Shown here: positions 8,603-19,900 of the stretch, one piece after another
How the letters are laid out: each line of letters opens with the position of its first letter
Position numbering within the stretch: the first letter of the stretch is position 1
Source of the DNA: an uncultured Clostridia bacterium
Lineage (GTDB): Bacteria; Bacillota; Clostridia; Lachnospirales; CAG-274
Reading direction: 5' to 3'
Length of the DNA stretch: 64,000 nucleotides
Assembly (NCBI GenBank): GCA_947589665.1
Contig: CANQBJ010000003.1
Location: 28,706-92,705 of the forward strand
Notes under the pieces: generated by a model
What the model saw: the letters and a program-made list of their open reading frames with translations, nothing else
What the model was told of the DNA's origin: nothing
The model's database searches: none
Program-made: the position numbers and the translations under genes

Positions 8603-9331
8603 TTATTCCTCCACAAATTCGCCTGAAAGCTTTGTTATTGCTCTTACAAGAGAGTCCTTTGCAGTACCCCACGGGGCATCCTTGTAGTTGTGGTCAAACT
8701 TATTTACAAAGTGATCCACTTCGCCCTCAAGTCTTTTAAGATTTTCAAGCTGTACAGGTATTATAGTATCTATAAACTCGTCATAATCCTTGCCGCTCAG
8801 TCTTTTTTCTGCCTGTTCTATAAGCATTGAAAAGTGTTCAATGCAAAAGCCCTTTGAATTTTTTACCTTGTTTCGTATATCGTTGTCCTTTTTCCACATA
8901 AAGAAAAAGGTATCAAAATATCTGTCAAAGTTGTTGTGTATTCTGTCACATACATAGCAGGAGCCAATAATTTTATTAAGGTATGGGCTTACCTCGTTTT
9001 CGCTCTTTGAGTTCTTGCCGAATAATCCTCTTTTTCCCTGTGACTTAAGCTTGTCGCAAAGGGCAGGCAGGTCTCTGTTTATTTTCTGCAAATGTGAGTG
9101 TATCATAAGAGCGACACCAAGTCTGTTCTGCTCTTTATACATCATATTAAAATGCTTTGCGCAAAATCCTGTTTTATCGGTTTCCGCTCTTATATCGTCC
9201 TCCATATATGAGGCGCCAAGCATATAGTCTATAGCGTCTTTTTCAAGAGAGTGATACATATTGCAAAAAGGGCATTCTCCTCCTGCGTCAAAGCCTTCGT
9301 TTACGGGTATTGTATATATCTGTTCCTTCAT
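8603..9331 (-). CDS. DUF6062 family cysteine-rich protein
   Basis: 242 residues, soluble. Repeated Cys/His motifs are visible: CPFC near residue 20, FCAKHF near 56, CYVCDR near 125 and FCIEHF near 164. This is the pattern of the DUF6062 family, whose pairs of Cys and Cys-x-x-His motifs suggest metal binding. No biochemical role is known to me. The start ATG 9331 has GAGGTG 8 bases upstream. It heads a three-gene minus-strand unit with two membrane-anchored proteins and lies divergent to the glycosylase gene. Confidence 0.7.
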   Translation of the reverse strand: MKEQIYTIPVNEGFDAGGECPFCNMYHSLEKDAIDYMLGASYMEDDIRAETDKTGFCAKHFNMMYKEQNRLGVALMIHSHLQKINRDLPALCDKLKSQGKRGLFGKNSKSENEVSPYLNKIIGSCYVCDRIHNNFDRYFDTFFFMWKKDNDIRNKVKNSKGFCIEHFSMLIEQAEKRLSGKDYDEFIDTIIPVQLENLKRLEGEVDHFVNKFDHNYKDAPWGTAKDSLVRAITKLSGEFVEE

Positions 9332-9431
9332 TTTTATCACCTCATTAAAATTATATCATAAAATCCTGTTGCAAAAAAGTATATTTTTTGATATATTAAT
9401 TTTTAATGAAATTCAGAAAAGGAAGTTAAAA

Positions 9432-10310
9432 ATGACCTACAGAGAAAATGACAAAACCGTTATACTTGAAAATGTTAAAAATTTCAATATAGAGCAAATA
9501 CTGGAGTGTGGACAGTGTTTTCGCTTTGAAAAGCTTAATTCAATGCACTACAGAATAATTGCCTCTGGCAGAGTGCTGTATATAAAGCAGGAAGGCTCTG
9601 CTGTTGCGCTTTATCCCTGTACTGCCGAGGATTATAAAAAAATATGGCATAATTACTTTGACTTGGACAGGGATTACGGTAAAATCATAGACAGAATATC
9701 CACCGATGATATTATGAAGGCCGCCTGTAAATACGCCGACGGCATAAGGATACTGAACCAGCAGCCCTATGAATGCCTTTTAAGCTTTATCATATCGCAG
9801 AATAACAACATACCCAGAATAAAAGGCATTATAGCGAGAATGTCGGAAGCTTATGGCACAAATTTGGGAGAGGGCTACGCTTTTCCCGAATTGGAGCAGC
9901 TGAATGCGGCAACGGAGGAGGATCTGTTTGCGCTGAGAATGGGTTTTCGAGCAAGGTACATAAGGGATTGCCTTGACAAGCTTGTAAATAAAGAGGTTGA
10001 TCTGGCAAGTATAGATGAGCTTACTACAGATGAGCTTTTAAAGGAGCTGCTTAAAATAAAGGGAGTAGGGCAGAAGGTAGCAGACTGCGCCATGCTCTTT
10101 TCAATGGGCAGAAGAGAGGTATTTCCAACGGATGTGTGGATAAAGAGAGTTATGGAGCATCTGTATTTCAACGGGAATGAAACGGATATAAAGACTATAC
10201 ATTCCTTTGCAAAGGAAAAATGGGGAGAATATGCAGGCTACGCGCAGCAGTATTTATTTTACTATGCGCGAACCTTAAAAATAGGTACAGACAAGGAGAA
10301 AGCAAAATGA
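9432..10310 (+). CDS. OGG1-like 8-oxoguanine DNA glycosylase
   Basis: 292-residue helix-hairpin-helix base-excision glycosylase. The N-terminal beta domain (ECGQCFRFEKL) matches the OGG N-terminal family. The HhH-GPD region carries GVGQKVADC with candidate catalytic Lys215, followed by PTDVW with Asp234, the residues used by OGG1-type bifunctional enzymes. It removes oxidised guanine and can nick the abasic site. ATG 9432 has GGAAG upstream; the frame extends further back only through non-coding sequence shared with the divergent DUF6062 promoter area. Its stop TGA overlaps the ATG of the next gene (ATGA), so the two are co-expressed. AlkA-type specificity cannot be fully excluded. Confidence 0.88.
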   Translation: MTYRENDKTVILENVKNFNIEQILECGQCFRFEKLNSMHYRIIASGRVLYIKQEGSAVALYPCTAEDYKKIWHNYFDLDRDYGKIIDRISTDDIMKAACKYADGIRILNQQPYECLLSFIISQNNNIPRIKGIIARMSEAYGTNLGEGYAFPELEQLNAATEEDLFALRMGFRARYIRDCLDKLVNKEVDLASIDELTTDELLKELLKIKGVGQKVADCAMLFSMGRREVFPTDVWIKRVMEHLYFNGNETDIKTIHSFAKEKWGEYAGYAQQYLFYYARTLKIGTDKEKAK

Positions 10311-11008
10311 CAGGTACGATAGTAAACGTAATTGCAATAATAGCTGGTACTATATTGGGACTTATAATAAAGGGACGTTTTGACGAAAAATTACAGGAGA
10401 TAACAACTCAGGCAACAGGCTTAGCCGTTATTTTTGTAGGCTTATCGGGAGCCTTACAGAGAATGCTGAACGAGCCCTGCAATTCTGTACTCTTTGTGAT
10501 AAGCCTTGTAATAGGCGGACTTGTGGGAACTCTTATAAACATAGAGGGTAAAATGAAAAGCATAGGCGATTGGATAGAAAGCAGATGTAAGGGCGGCGAG
10601 GGCTCAGTATCAAAGAGCTTTGTAGCCGCAAGTATACTTTACTGCACAGGAACTATGGCAATAATAGGCTCTATTGACAGCGGCATATACGGTAATTATA
10701 CGATACTTTTTACCAAAAGCGTGCTGGACGGCGTATATGCCATTATATTTGCCTCTACTATGGGCTATGGTGTTATTTTCTCGGCTATCTCTGTGTTGAT
10801 ATATCAGGGCGCTATAACCATACTTGCAGGCTTTGTGGAGCCTTATCTCACAGGAGATATTATGAGGGAAATATCTGTAGTAGGCGGCATACTTATTACT
10901 GCTCTTGGTATTGATATGCTGGGTATGAGGAAATTAAATGTAGCAAACCTGCTGCCCGCAGTTGTAGTACCTGTTATATATTACGGAGTTTATTATATAA
11001 TAAATTAG
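10307..11008 (+). CDS. DUF554 family membrane protein
   Basis: 233 residues, with about seven hydrophobic helices and small glycine-rich turns. The opening GTIVNVIAIIAGTILGLIIKGRF and the LYCTGTMAIIGSIDSGIYGN segment are characteristic of DUF554 (YqgA/YdfK-like) proteins, conserved inner-membrane proteins probably involved in transport. The start overlaps the glycosylase stop as ATGA, and a longer frame upstream lies inside that gene. The groES promoter begins about 50 bases after the stop. Substrate unknown. Confidence 0.85.
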   Translation: MTGTIVNVIAIIAGTILGLIIKGRFDEKLQEITTQATGLAVIFVGLSGALQRMLNEPCNSVLFVISLVIGGLVGTLINIEGKMKSIGDWIESRCKGGEGSVSKSFVAASILYCTGTMAIIGSIDSGIYGNYTILFTKSVLDGVYAIIFASTMGYGVIFSAISVLIYQGAITILAGFVEPYLTGDIMREISVVGGILITALGIDMLGMRKLNVANLLPAVVVPVIYYGVYYIIN

Positions 11009-11055
11009 GATATACTATTATATGGAAACTTTGTAAAAAATTTTATTAAATTATA

Positions 11056-11084
11056 TTGACAAAGTTTAACTGCTGTGGTATATT
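11056..11084 (+). promoter_or_regulatory. groESL promoter
   Basis: TTGACA (11056-11061) and TATATT (11079-11084) are separated by 17 bases, directly upstream of the CIRCE element. Confidence 0.85.
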
Positions 11085-11095
11085 ATGTTTATGGG

Positions 11096-11122
11096 TTAGC
11101 ACTCAACCAATCAGAGTGCTAA
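11096..11122 (+). promoter_or_regulatory. CIRCE operator (HrcA binding site)
   Basis: Exact consensus TTAGCACTC, nine spacer bases, GAGTGCTAA. It lies just after the -10 element, where HrcA would block transcription until heat shock. No hrcA gene lies in the window, so the repressor is encoded elsewhere. Confidence 0.97.
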
Positions 11123-11159
11123 CAAGATAAATGTTGTATTTTAAAGGAGGATATGTAAT

Positions 11160-11444
11160 ATGAGTTTAAGACCATTAGGTGACAGAGTTGTTTTAAAGCA
11201 GTTAGAGGCTGAAGAGACTACGGCAGGAGGTATAATACTTACTTCTCAGTCTAAGGAAAAGCCCCAGGAGGCAGAGGTAATTGCTGTCGGTCCAGGCGCC
11301 GTTGTTGACGGAAAGCTTGTTCCCATGGATGTAAAGGCAGGAGATAAGGTCGTATATTCCAAGTATGCAGGCACTGAGGTCAAGAATGACGGAGAGGAAT
11401 ATATAATAGTAAAGCAGGGCGACATTCTCGCTGTTGTGGAATAA
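11160..11444 (+). CDS. groES: GroES co-chaperonin
   Basis: 94-residue 10-kDa chaperonin, the heptameric lid of the GroEL folding chamber. The N-terminus LRPLGDRVVLKQLEAEETTAGGIILT includes the mobile-loop region, and the C-terminus EYIIVKQGDILAVVE is typical. AAAGGAGG precedes ATG 11160. Promoter and CIRCE operator lie upstream and groEL follows after 26 bases in one operon. Confidence 0.98.
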   Translation: MSLRPLGDRVVLKQLEAEETTAGGIILTSQSKEKPQEAEVIAVGPGAVVDGKLVPMDVKAGDKVVYSKYAGTEVKNDGEEYIIVKQGDILAVVE

Positions 11445-11467
11445 TAAGAGTTTAACGGAGGTAATGA

Positions 11468-13090
<1,623 letters not shown>

Positions 13091-13109
13091 TCCATAAATT
13101 AAACAGTAT

Positions 13110-13137
13110 GAGGGAGCAGCGTGCTGCTCCCTTTTTA
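13110..13137 (+). terminator. Terminator of groESL
   Basis: GGGAGCAG and CTGCTCCC (13112-13131) form a GC-rich stem followed by TTTTT, 20 bases after the groEL stop. Confidence 0.93.
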
Positions 13138-13153
13138 CAATAAGGAGATCAAT

Positions 13154-14365
13154 ATGAAAAATATACTTGAAGAAGCATTACACAATAAGGAAAAATTAAT
13201 TGAATACAGACGCTATCTCCATTCAAATCCCGAGGTGCGTTTTGACCTTAAAAACACAAAGGCTTATGTAAAGGAAAAGCTTAGTGAAATGGGTTATGAG
13301 CCAAAGGACTGCGGACAATCGGGCGTTGTTGCCTTAGTCGGCAGCAAGGGTAAGACCTTTATGCTCAGGGCAGATATGGACGCTTTGCCTGTAAAAGAAG
13401 AGGCGGATGTAGATTTTAAGTCTACAAACGGCAATATGCACGGCTGTGGACATGATATGCATACCGCTATGCTTTTAGGCGCAGCTAAAATACTTAAGGA
13501 ACACGAAAACGAGTTAAAGGGCAGGGTAAAGCTTATGTTTCAGCCTGCTGAAGAAACCTTTGAGGGTTCTGCCGATATGGTAAAGGACGGACTTCTTGAA
13601 GACCCGAAGGTAGACGGTGCGCTTATGATACACGTTATGGCAGGTATGCCCTTTACATCAGGAACTGCTGTAATATCCTCACCGGGAGTAAGCGCTCCCG
13701 CTGCCGATTATTTTGAAATAAGAATACAGGGAAAGGGCTGTCACGGTTCAATGCCCAATATGGGCATAGACCCTGTAAATATAGCCGCTCATATAATTTT
13801 GGCATTACAGGAAATAAATTCAAGAGAACTGGCGCTTAATGATTCGGCTGCTCTTACAATAGGCAAAATAAACGGAGGCACAGCCTCAAATGTCATTCCC
13901 GACAGTGTTGTTATGGGAGGTACCATAAGGACCTATGATGAGGGTATAAGAGCGTTTATAAAGAAAAGGATATCCGAAATAGTCGAGGGAACGGCAAAAA
14001 GCTTCAGAGGAAATGCTGAGGTTGAATATACCAGCGGCTGTCCTACCCTTGTAAATGACAAAGCATTGTCAGAGCTTACGGAAAAATACACAAGGGAGAT
14101 ACTGGGAAATGAAAAGACATTTACCGTTGCGCAGCTTAATGCCATGAGCGGCAACGGTATGAAGGGTACCTCAGGCTCTGAGGATTTTGCCTATATAAGC
14201 CAGAGAGTACCTTCAATTATGATAGCCTTGGCTGCGGGAGAAGCGGAAAAGGGCTATATATACGGACAGCATCATCCCAAGGTAAGGTTTGATGAGGATG
14301 CTTTGCCTTACGGCAGCGCAATATATGCATATAATGCAATGAGATGGCTTGAAGAAAATCAATAA
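13154..14365 (+). CDS. M20-family amidohydrolase (N-acyl-amino-acid/hippurate hydrolase type)
   Basis: 403-residue metallopeptidase of the M20D group, which cleaves N-acyl amino acids or similar amides in the cytoplasm. Metal-binding segments seen: RADMDALPV near 72, HGCGHDMHT at about 96-104, PAEE near 138, and a late GSEDFAYIS. The dimerisation domain lies between. The length is normal. AAGGAG precedes ATG 13154; the same frame extends upstream only through the groEL terminator. Stop codons of this gene and the opposing C26 peptidase are adjacent. The true substrate cannot be told. Confidence 0.9.
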   Translation: MKNILEEALHNKEKLIEYRRYLHSNPEVRFDLKNTKAYVKEKLSEMGYEPKDCGQSGVVALVGSKGKTFMLRADMDALPVKEEADVDFKSTNGNMHGCGHDMHTAMLLGAAKILKEHENELKGRVKLMFQPAEETFEGSADMVKDGLLEDPKVDGALMIHVMAGMPFTSGTAVISSPGVSAPAADYFEIRIQGKGCHGSMPNMGIDPVNIAAHIILALQEINSRELALNDSAALTIGKINGGTASNVIPDSVVMGGTIRTYDEGIRAFIKKRISEIVEGTAKSFRGNAEVEYTSGCPTLVNDKALSELTEKYTREILGNEKTFTVAQLNAMSGNGMKGTSGSEDFAYISQRVPSIMIALAAGEAEKGYIYGQHHPKVRFDEDALPYGSAIYAYNAMRWLEENQ

Positions 14366-15064
14366 TTATCTGCAGGCGTCCACAAAGGTCTGTATTATAT
14401 GAAGCTGATCCGAATCTGTTCTCCAGGACAATTCGGGATGCCATTGAACTGCCTGTATAAATTTTTTATCGGGACAGTATATTGCCTCAATAAGCCCGTC
14501 ATCGGCATATGCCATAGGCTTTACTTTGTCAGAAAGCTTTTTTATGCCTTGATGATGATAGCTGTTTACACCGATATTATCCTTTTTGACAGTATGGTAT
14601 AAGGGAGTATTCTTTAATATCCTTACATTATGCTGTACTCTGTCATAGGGCGGTGTCATTTTATGCTCTAAATCTGTTTTCATCTGCTCCGGTATATGCT
14701 GATACAGAGTGCCGCCCAGCACTGCATTTATAAGCTGAATACCCCTGCATATACCGAAAACGGGAATATCGGCATTATATGCCTTTAAGAGCAGTGCTTT
14801 TTCAAGATTGTCCTTTTCGTTGTTAGGAACACCGCAATAGGGCATAGCCTTTTCATTATACATTGCAGGGTCCACATCATGACCTCCCGTAAACAGAAAG
14901 CCGTCGCACAGGGAAGATATTTCATCGGTGCAGCTGCTGTCAAAGGGCAGTATTACAGGCAGAGCATTACAGGCTGTAAGCACGTCCATATATCCCGGCA
15001 GCATCCATATGCTTTCTTTTTCTTCATCGTAAAGGGGAGTTACCCCTATAATTGGTTTTTTCAT
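14366..15064 (-). CDS. Peptidase C26 / class I glutamine amidotransferase-like (gamma-glutamyl hydrolase type)
   Basis: 232 residues. Class I amidotransferase fold with FTGGHDVDP near 58, the nucleophile in GICRGIQ (Cys106) and the His/Glu pair in QWHPE (His209, Glu211), so a complete triad. The family (PuuD-like) hydrolyses gamma-glutamyl bonds, for example gamma-glutamyl-GABA; the actual substrate here is unknown. AAGGAGG precedes the start. It converges directly on the M20 gene with no spacer, and lies downstream of the CBS-ACT gene, separated by a terminator. Confidence 0.88.
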   Translation of the reverse strand: MKKPIIGVTPLYDEEKESIWMLPGYMDVLTACNALPVILPFDSSCTDEISSLCDGFLFTGGHDVDPAMYNEKAMPYCGVPNNEKDNLEKALLLKAYNADIPVFGICRGIQLINAVLGGTLYQHIPEQMKTDLEHKMTPPYDRVQHNVRILKNTPLYHTVKKDNIGVNSYHHQGIKKLSDKVKPMAYADDGLIEAIYCPDKKFIQAVQWHPELSWRTDSDQLHIIQTFVDACR

Positions 15065-15074
15065 ATTTCCTCCT

Positions 15075-15123
15075 TAAAAAAACAGGATATTACACCTGAA
15101 CACGTCCTTGTGTAATATCCTGT
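15075..15123 (-). terminator. Terminator after the CBS-ACT gene
   Basis: Long stem ACAGGATATTACAC with its complement (loop in the centre) followed on the minus strand by seven T. It separates the CBS-ACT gene from the C26 peptidase, whose ribosome site follows at once, so read-through may also provide expression. Confidence 0.85.
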
Positions 15124-15133
15124 AATATGTATA

Positions 15134-15775
15134 TCAATTGATTTTCTTGACGGATTCTACCGTATATCCCTTTGCAATAAGCTCTTCAATAGCCTTGTCA
15201 ACATCAAAGGAACGAACCTTTACTATCATTTCAAGAGTACCGTTTTCATTAATATTGCTTATATTTCTTATATCGATATCAAGGTCTGCAAACACCTGTG
15301 TGATCTCTGCAAATACACCTGTTCTGTCTGCGGCGGAAATAGCGATCCTCGTACCCTTTGATTTAACTCCCATTATGTCTATGAAAGCTCTGAATATATC
15401 TGTACGGGTGATTATGCCTACAAGATAATCTCCTTCCACAACGGGAAGAGAACTGATCCTGTTTTCCTTCATTATAAGAGCGGCATCTTCCAGAAGGGCG
15501 TCCTTTTCTATTTTGAATATGCCTGTTTTCATAATGTCTTTAACCTTAGTCTTGCTTAAGAGATAATTTATCTCATAAACGCTTAAGGATGTTGCGCTTG
15601 AGGGATTGACCTCAGCAAGCAGCTTTTCTGTAACAAGGCCAATTAGCTTGTTGTCACTGTCCACTACGGGTATCTGTGAATAACGTCCTTCAGTCATTAT
15701 CTGATATGCCTTTGAAACGGAATAGTCAGGTGAAACCGTAACGGGACGTCTTGTCATTCTCTGATGTACATACAT
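15134..15775 (-). CDS. CBS-pair plus ACT domain protein
   Basis: 213 residues. Two CBS domains (about 6-60 and 78-133, with ITRTDIFRAF closing the second) are followed by an ACT domain (about 143-210, with ADRTGVFAEITQVFADLDIDIRNIS). CBS pairs bind adenine nucleotides and ACT domains bind small ligands such as amino acids, so it is probably a cytoplasmic sensor; AcuB-like proteins have the same layout. ATG 15775 is preferred because GGGAGG is 7 bases before it, whereas ATG 15781 is only 1 base away. It has no operon partner. Confidence 0.88.
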   Translation of the reverse strand: MYVHQRMTRRPVTVSPDYSVSKAYQIMTEGRYSQIPVVDSDNKLIGLVTEKLLAEVNPSSATSLSVYEINYLLSKTKVKDIMKTGIFKIEKDALLEDAALIMKENRISSLPVVEGDYLVGIITRTDIFRAFIDIMGVKSKGTRIAISAADRTGVFAEITQVFADLDIDIRNISNINENGTLEMIVKVRSFDVDKAIEELIAKGYTVESVKKIN

Positions 15776-15903
15776 AAACATACCTCCCTATATTATCTTT
15801 TTTTTATTTTAGCATATTTATTGCAAAAATTGAAGTATAATAATAAAAAAATTTAAAAAATTTAATAATACTGCACAAATCGTTTTACAGGAAATATGTA
15901 ATA

Positions 15904-16737
15904 TTAATTTTGTAAAGTCCTTTTTTTGATAGGTATTCCCGTAAGTATATTTATAGTGCTGCTGAAAGCAGTTGCGTATATCTGGAAAATATCGCCTGAA
16001 ATATAATATCCCTTTTCGGCAATATAGCCGTGGGCCTTAGAAAGATATTCGTTGAATATCCTGTTCATCTTCATATTACTGTATATGTCCTCCGAAGATA
16101 TCTCTACTGCTCCGAAAAGACATTCTACAGAGGGATAATATTCAATATATTTATCTTCGGCTATCATATTTTCCATTCTGAATTTGTTTATGTCAATTTC
16201 TTTTACAGTCCAGCCCGTATAGGGTATAAAGCTGCCTTTTTTAATATCCTCCAGACGGTATATACTTAAAAGCTGGACTTCGGGCGCCTCGTACAAGAAG
16301 AAATTCAGTGTTTTGAGCCTGTCCTCTTCTTTTAAAAGATTTTCTCCTACACTGTATACAACATATCTCATGGCAGGGCATTTCATAGTCATAAAGCTGT
16401 CTTTAAGTCTATTTACGTTTTCCATAAGCTGTATATTGTCTTTGAGCCAATGACGGAGCCTTGTAAGCCTTTCTATCTGCATATCCATTTCATCAAGCTT
16501 TTTTGTACATATACTCTGTATATCGTCGCTTTTCATCATATTCCTTATTTCATCATGAGAAAAGCCGCATTTCATGTAGAGCCTTACCATAGCCGCTTTG
16601 TTTATGTCGGGATATTCATACCACCTGTAGTTTGAAATATCCCTTTTAGGCTTTAAAAATCCACTTTGTTCATAGCGCCTTATAGTGTTTGTGGTAACTC
16701 CTAAAAGCTTTGCCAGATCATTTGTAAGATATCTCAT
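15904..16737 (-). CDS. MerR-family transcriptional regulator
   Basis: 277 residues. The N-terminal winged helix-turn-helix (LTNDLAKLLGVTTNTIRRYEQSGFLKPKR) is a standard MerR reader head, followed by a coiled-coil (about 75-110) and a C-terminal domain of about 150 residues that resembles GyrI-like ligand-binding domains. MerR proteins bind a dyad inside or near a promoter and activate it when ligand is bound. It is divergent from the large CE8-CE12 esterase gene, and the 227-base gap between them holds a TGAC-N5-GTCA dyad, so control of that esterase or of itself is plausible. AGGAG precedes ATG 16737. Confidence 0.85.
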   Translation of the reverse strand: MRYLTNDLAKLLGVTTNTIRRYEQSGFLKPKRDISNYRWYEYPDINKAAMVRLYMKCGFSHDEIRNMMKSDDIQSICTKKLDEMDMQIERLTRLRHWLKDNIQLMENVNRLKDSFMTMKCPAMRYVVYSVGENLLKEEDRLKTLNFFLYEAPEVQLLSIYRLEDIKKGSFIPYTGWTVKEIDINKFRMENMIAEDKYIEYYPSVECLFGAVEISSEDIYSNMKMNRIFNEYLSKAHGYIAEKGYYISGDIFQIYATAFSSTINILTGIPIKKRTLQN

Positions 16738-16828
16738 AAAAAAACTCCTGTCTTTAAATTCTACAAAATAATTTTAACATATATTATGGAAAAAATGTAT
16801 GTTTTTTTGTAAAAAATATTATTAACCC

Positions 16829-16873
16829 TGACGCAATGTCATAGTTGACATAAAGCTGTAATAAAGTTAAAAT
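16829..16873 (+). promoter_or_regulatory. Promoter and dyad operator before the CE8-CE12 gene
   Basis: TTGACA (16845-16850) and TAAAAT (16868-16873) are separated by 17 bases. Directly upstream is the dyad TGAC-GCAAT-GTCA (16829-16841), a pattern often bound by two-domain MerR regulators. The dyad lies just outside the -35, between the two divergent genes. The link to the MerR protein is inference. Confidence 0.65.
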
Positions 16874-16879
16874 ATAATT

Positions 16880-16964
16880 ATAATATAACGGTCATATACA
16901 ACAAGAACATACCGAATTTATGGGCTTGTTGGTATGAAACAAAAAAATAAAGGAGGAATTTTTT
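16880..16964 (+). promoter_or_regulatory. 5' leader with two competing helices
   Basis: CAACAAG (16899-16905) can pair with CTTGTTG (16925-16931), and CATAC (16908-16912) with GTATG (16932-16936). The arms interleave without a connecting loop, so the helices are probably alternatives rather than a pseudoknot. AAAGGAGG follows before ATG 16965. Regulatory function is unproven. Confidence 0.35.
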
Positions 16965-19900
16965 ATGAGCAAAAAAATCTCACGCAGACTTACAGCTATT
17001 ATTTCAATGCTGTTGTCTGTTATAATGGTGCTTAGTTCAGGCTCGTTTACGTCAGTATTTGCAGAGCCATTGACTCAGGGCAAATGGACCGTTGAAAATA
17101 CGGGCAGCGACGGCGTAGCATCATTTGAAGGTCTTGACCTTAAATATTATAGTAAAGGAACGGATATTACAGCAGGCGCCAGCGGCGGTATGGATTATGT
17201 AAGATCATCCAATTCAAACGGTAAAGCTGCTAACGGTATAGTAACAACAGATGATGCAAAGTGTTCATATGTTGAATTCATACCCACAGTCGATGGTACG
17301 CTCAAGGCATTCATAGGCAATGCGCCCACAAAGCAGGGCTTTGTATCCGTGACTGCTCCCGACGGCACTCAGACTTGTATAAGCGGCACAGCCGGCTTTT
17401 ATCCCTGCGGCCCCGATAATATTGATCTTCCGGGCTTCAAGCTTACTCAGGAAGCAAAGTGGGCTACCATAGAGATGGAAGTTTTGGCAGACTATAAGTA
17501 TTACATAACCGTTACGGGCTCCAAGATGCTTTTCTACAGCCCCGAATTTACGCCTTATGTTGATGTTAAGGGCTCTATAAATGATGCTTATAATTTATCC
17601 GAGTATAAGATCAAGTTTACAAACCTCACAACAGGCGAGGCCAAGGAAGCAACTGTAAACGGCAAAAGCTACAGTATCACATTAAAGCCGGGCTATGAGT
17701 ATTCCGCATCTCTTTCAGGCGAAATGGCTATTGAATATTCCATTACGGCAGACACAAGACGTGTAAAGGTAGAGGCAGGCGGCCCCCAGACGGCTGACCT
17801 TACAATAGGCGAAAGCGTTTCCTATGCCATATCAGGTACAATAAGCGGTATGGCAGGAGATATACCGGCGGATACAAAGCTTACCTTTGTACCTAAGGAT
17901 ACAAGCTTTGAGAATGTTATAGCCGATATAGACAAGGCTGCAAAGACATATTCAGCACGTTTAGCGGCTGATGTGGAATATAGTCTTGTACTTGACGGTG
18001 CATATGACTACGAGCTTGCAGAGGCAATTACAGTAAATCAGTCAACGGCAGATGCACTTACAAAGAATGTAGTTTTAAAGGCTGTTCCCGTTTATAATGT
18101 AAGCGGTAAATTCTTAGGACTTACACAGACAAGAGGGGAATATGAAACTCTCAATGTTAATCCTTCTGCTGTCAGCTTTAAAAATATTGATGATGGATAT
18201 ACATATAACGGTGTTGTTGCCAATGCAGGCTATACCGTTTCATTAAGAGACGGCAGCTATGAGGCATCCATCACATCAGACAGCTATTCTACATCTACCC
18301 ATGTTACGGTAAAGGGCGGCGCTGTTACAAGAGACCTTCTCTTAAAGGATGAAAGCCCTAAGTCAGTGCCTTACGCAGATACTTTATATGTAGGCGCAGA
18401 TAAGCCTTACAAGACTGTACAGGCTGCTGTAGACGCTGTAACGGCTATGACAAGAACAGCAGGACAGAGAGTAACTATTAAGATCGATCCCGGTACCTAC
18501 AGAGAACAGGTAGTTATAAGCGTACCCGATATCACACTTTCAAGCAACGGCGGAAACAGGGATAATACAAAGATAACATGGTACTATGGTATAGGCTATA
18601 AGTATTATTCTGCTGTCGGAAGTGTATACAGTCCTTATGCAGACTATGATAAGTTTACAAAAGGCGATGTTGTAAGCTACTGGGGAGCAGCTGTAATGCC
18701 CCAGGCAGGCGCAACAGGATTCAGAGCGGAAAACATCTGTTTTGAGAACTCATTCAACAAGTATATGACTGACGAGGAAATAGCTGACGGTGTCGAAATA
18801 AACGGCAGGGAATCCATTACCGTCATAAGAAATGAGGCTACAGATGTAGGTACAAAGGCAGCTACAGAAAGAGCAGCCGCTCTTGTAAACTATGCTGACC
18901 AAGTAGAATTCAAGGATTGTTCATTCTTAGGAAGTCAGGACACTCTCTATACATCTAATAGATCAGCTTTCAGATTATATTTCAAGAATTGCTATATCGA
19001 AGGTCAGACAGACTTCATATGCGGTACAGGCGATGTTATATTTGACGGCTGCGAGCTTAATTTCTGCGGATATAAGAGCGGTGCATCAGCAGGCTATCTT
19101 ACTGCAAATTCATGTGCAGAAAAAGATATGGCAGCTGCAGGCTACATATTCAGAGGTTGTTATGTATCCTACGGCAGCAAAGATGTAACTCCGGGCTACT
19201 TCGGAAGAATGTGGGGCGATTCAGCAAAGGTCGCATTTATAGACACTCAGCTCCAGAAACCTGAAATGATAGTTCCCGCAGGCTGGGGTGAAATGGGCAA
19301 CGTTAAGCCTGACAGTCCCGATGTAACACTTGTGGAATATAACACCACATACAACGGTGAAAAGATAGACACCACGGGCAGAGTAAACGGAGTAAAGGAT
19401 ACTCTTGACAAAAACGCTTATTCCGTAGACAGCGTATTTATAGCAAAGGGCTGGACTCCCGCATATTATACAGCAGCGGCAGCAGATGCTCCCGAGCTTA
19501 AAAGCGGTCCTACATTTACATCAAACGGCGACTTAAATACACCTAATCCCGGCGAGACCGTTACCCTTGTATACGAATTGGGCGACAAGTGGGCAGCCGA
19601 TGACGCTTCACTTATATCCTGGTATGCAGTGGATGAGGGCTTTGACGACAGCTCTCTTGACAATCTCTTAAAGAGTGCAACGCTTTTAAAGACTTCTTCA
19701 GCTGTAAGCTCAAGGGAAATACAGATACCTATGGAATGTGCCGGCAAGTACCTTATGGCAGTGATCACACCTATGACTACCGCAGGTATACAGGGCAAGC
19801 CCGCTTTCTATATTGAAAAGACAAAGGCTGTAAGCAATACCTGGTCAGACCCCGACAATCAGGGCAGTATTGCTCCCGGCTCAGGCATAAACATTTATCT

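Noticed and set aside
16899..16936. H-type pseudoknot riboswitch
   Set aside because: The third loop would have zero bases over a 7-bp helix, which is not possible sterically; alternative helices are more likely.
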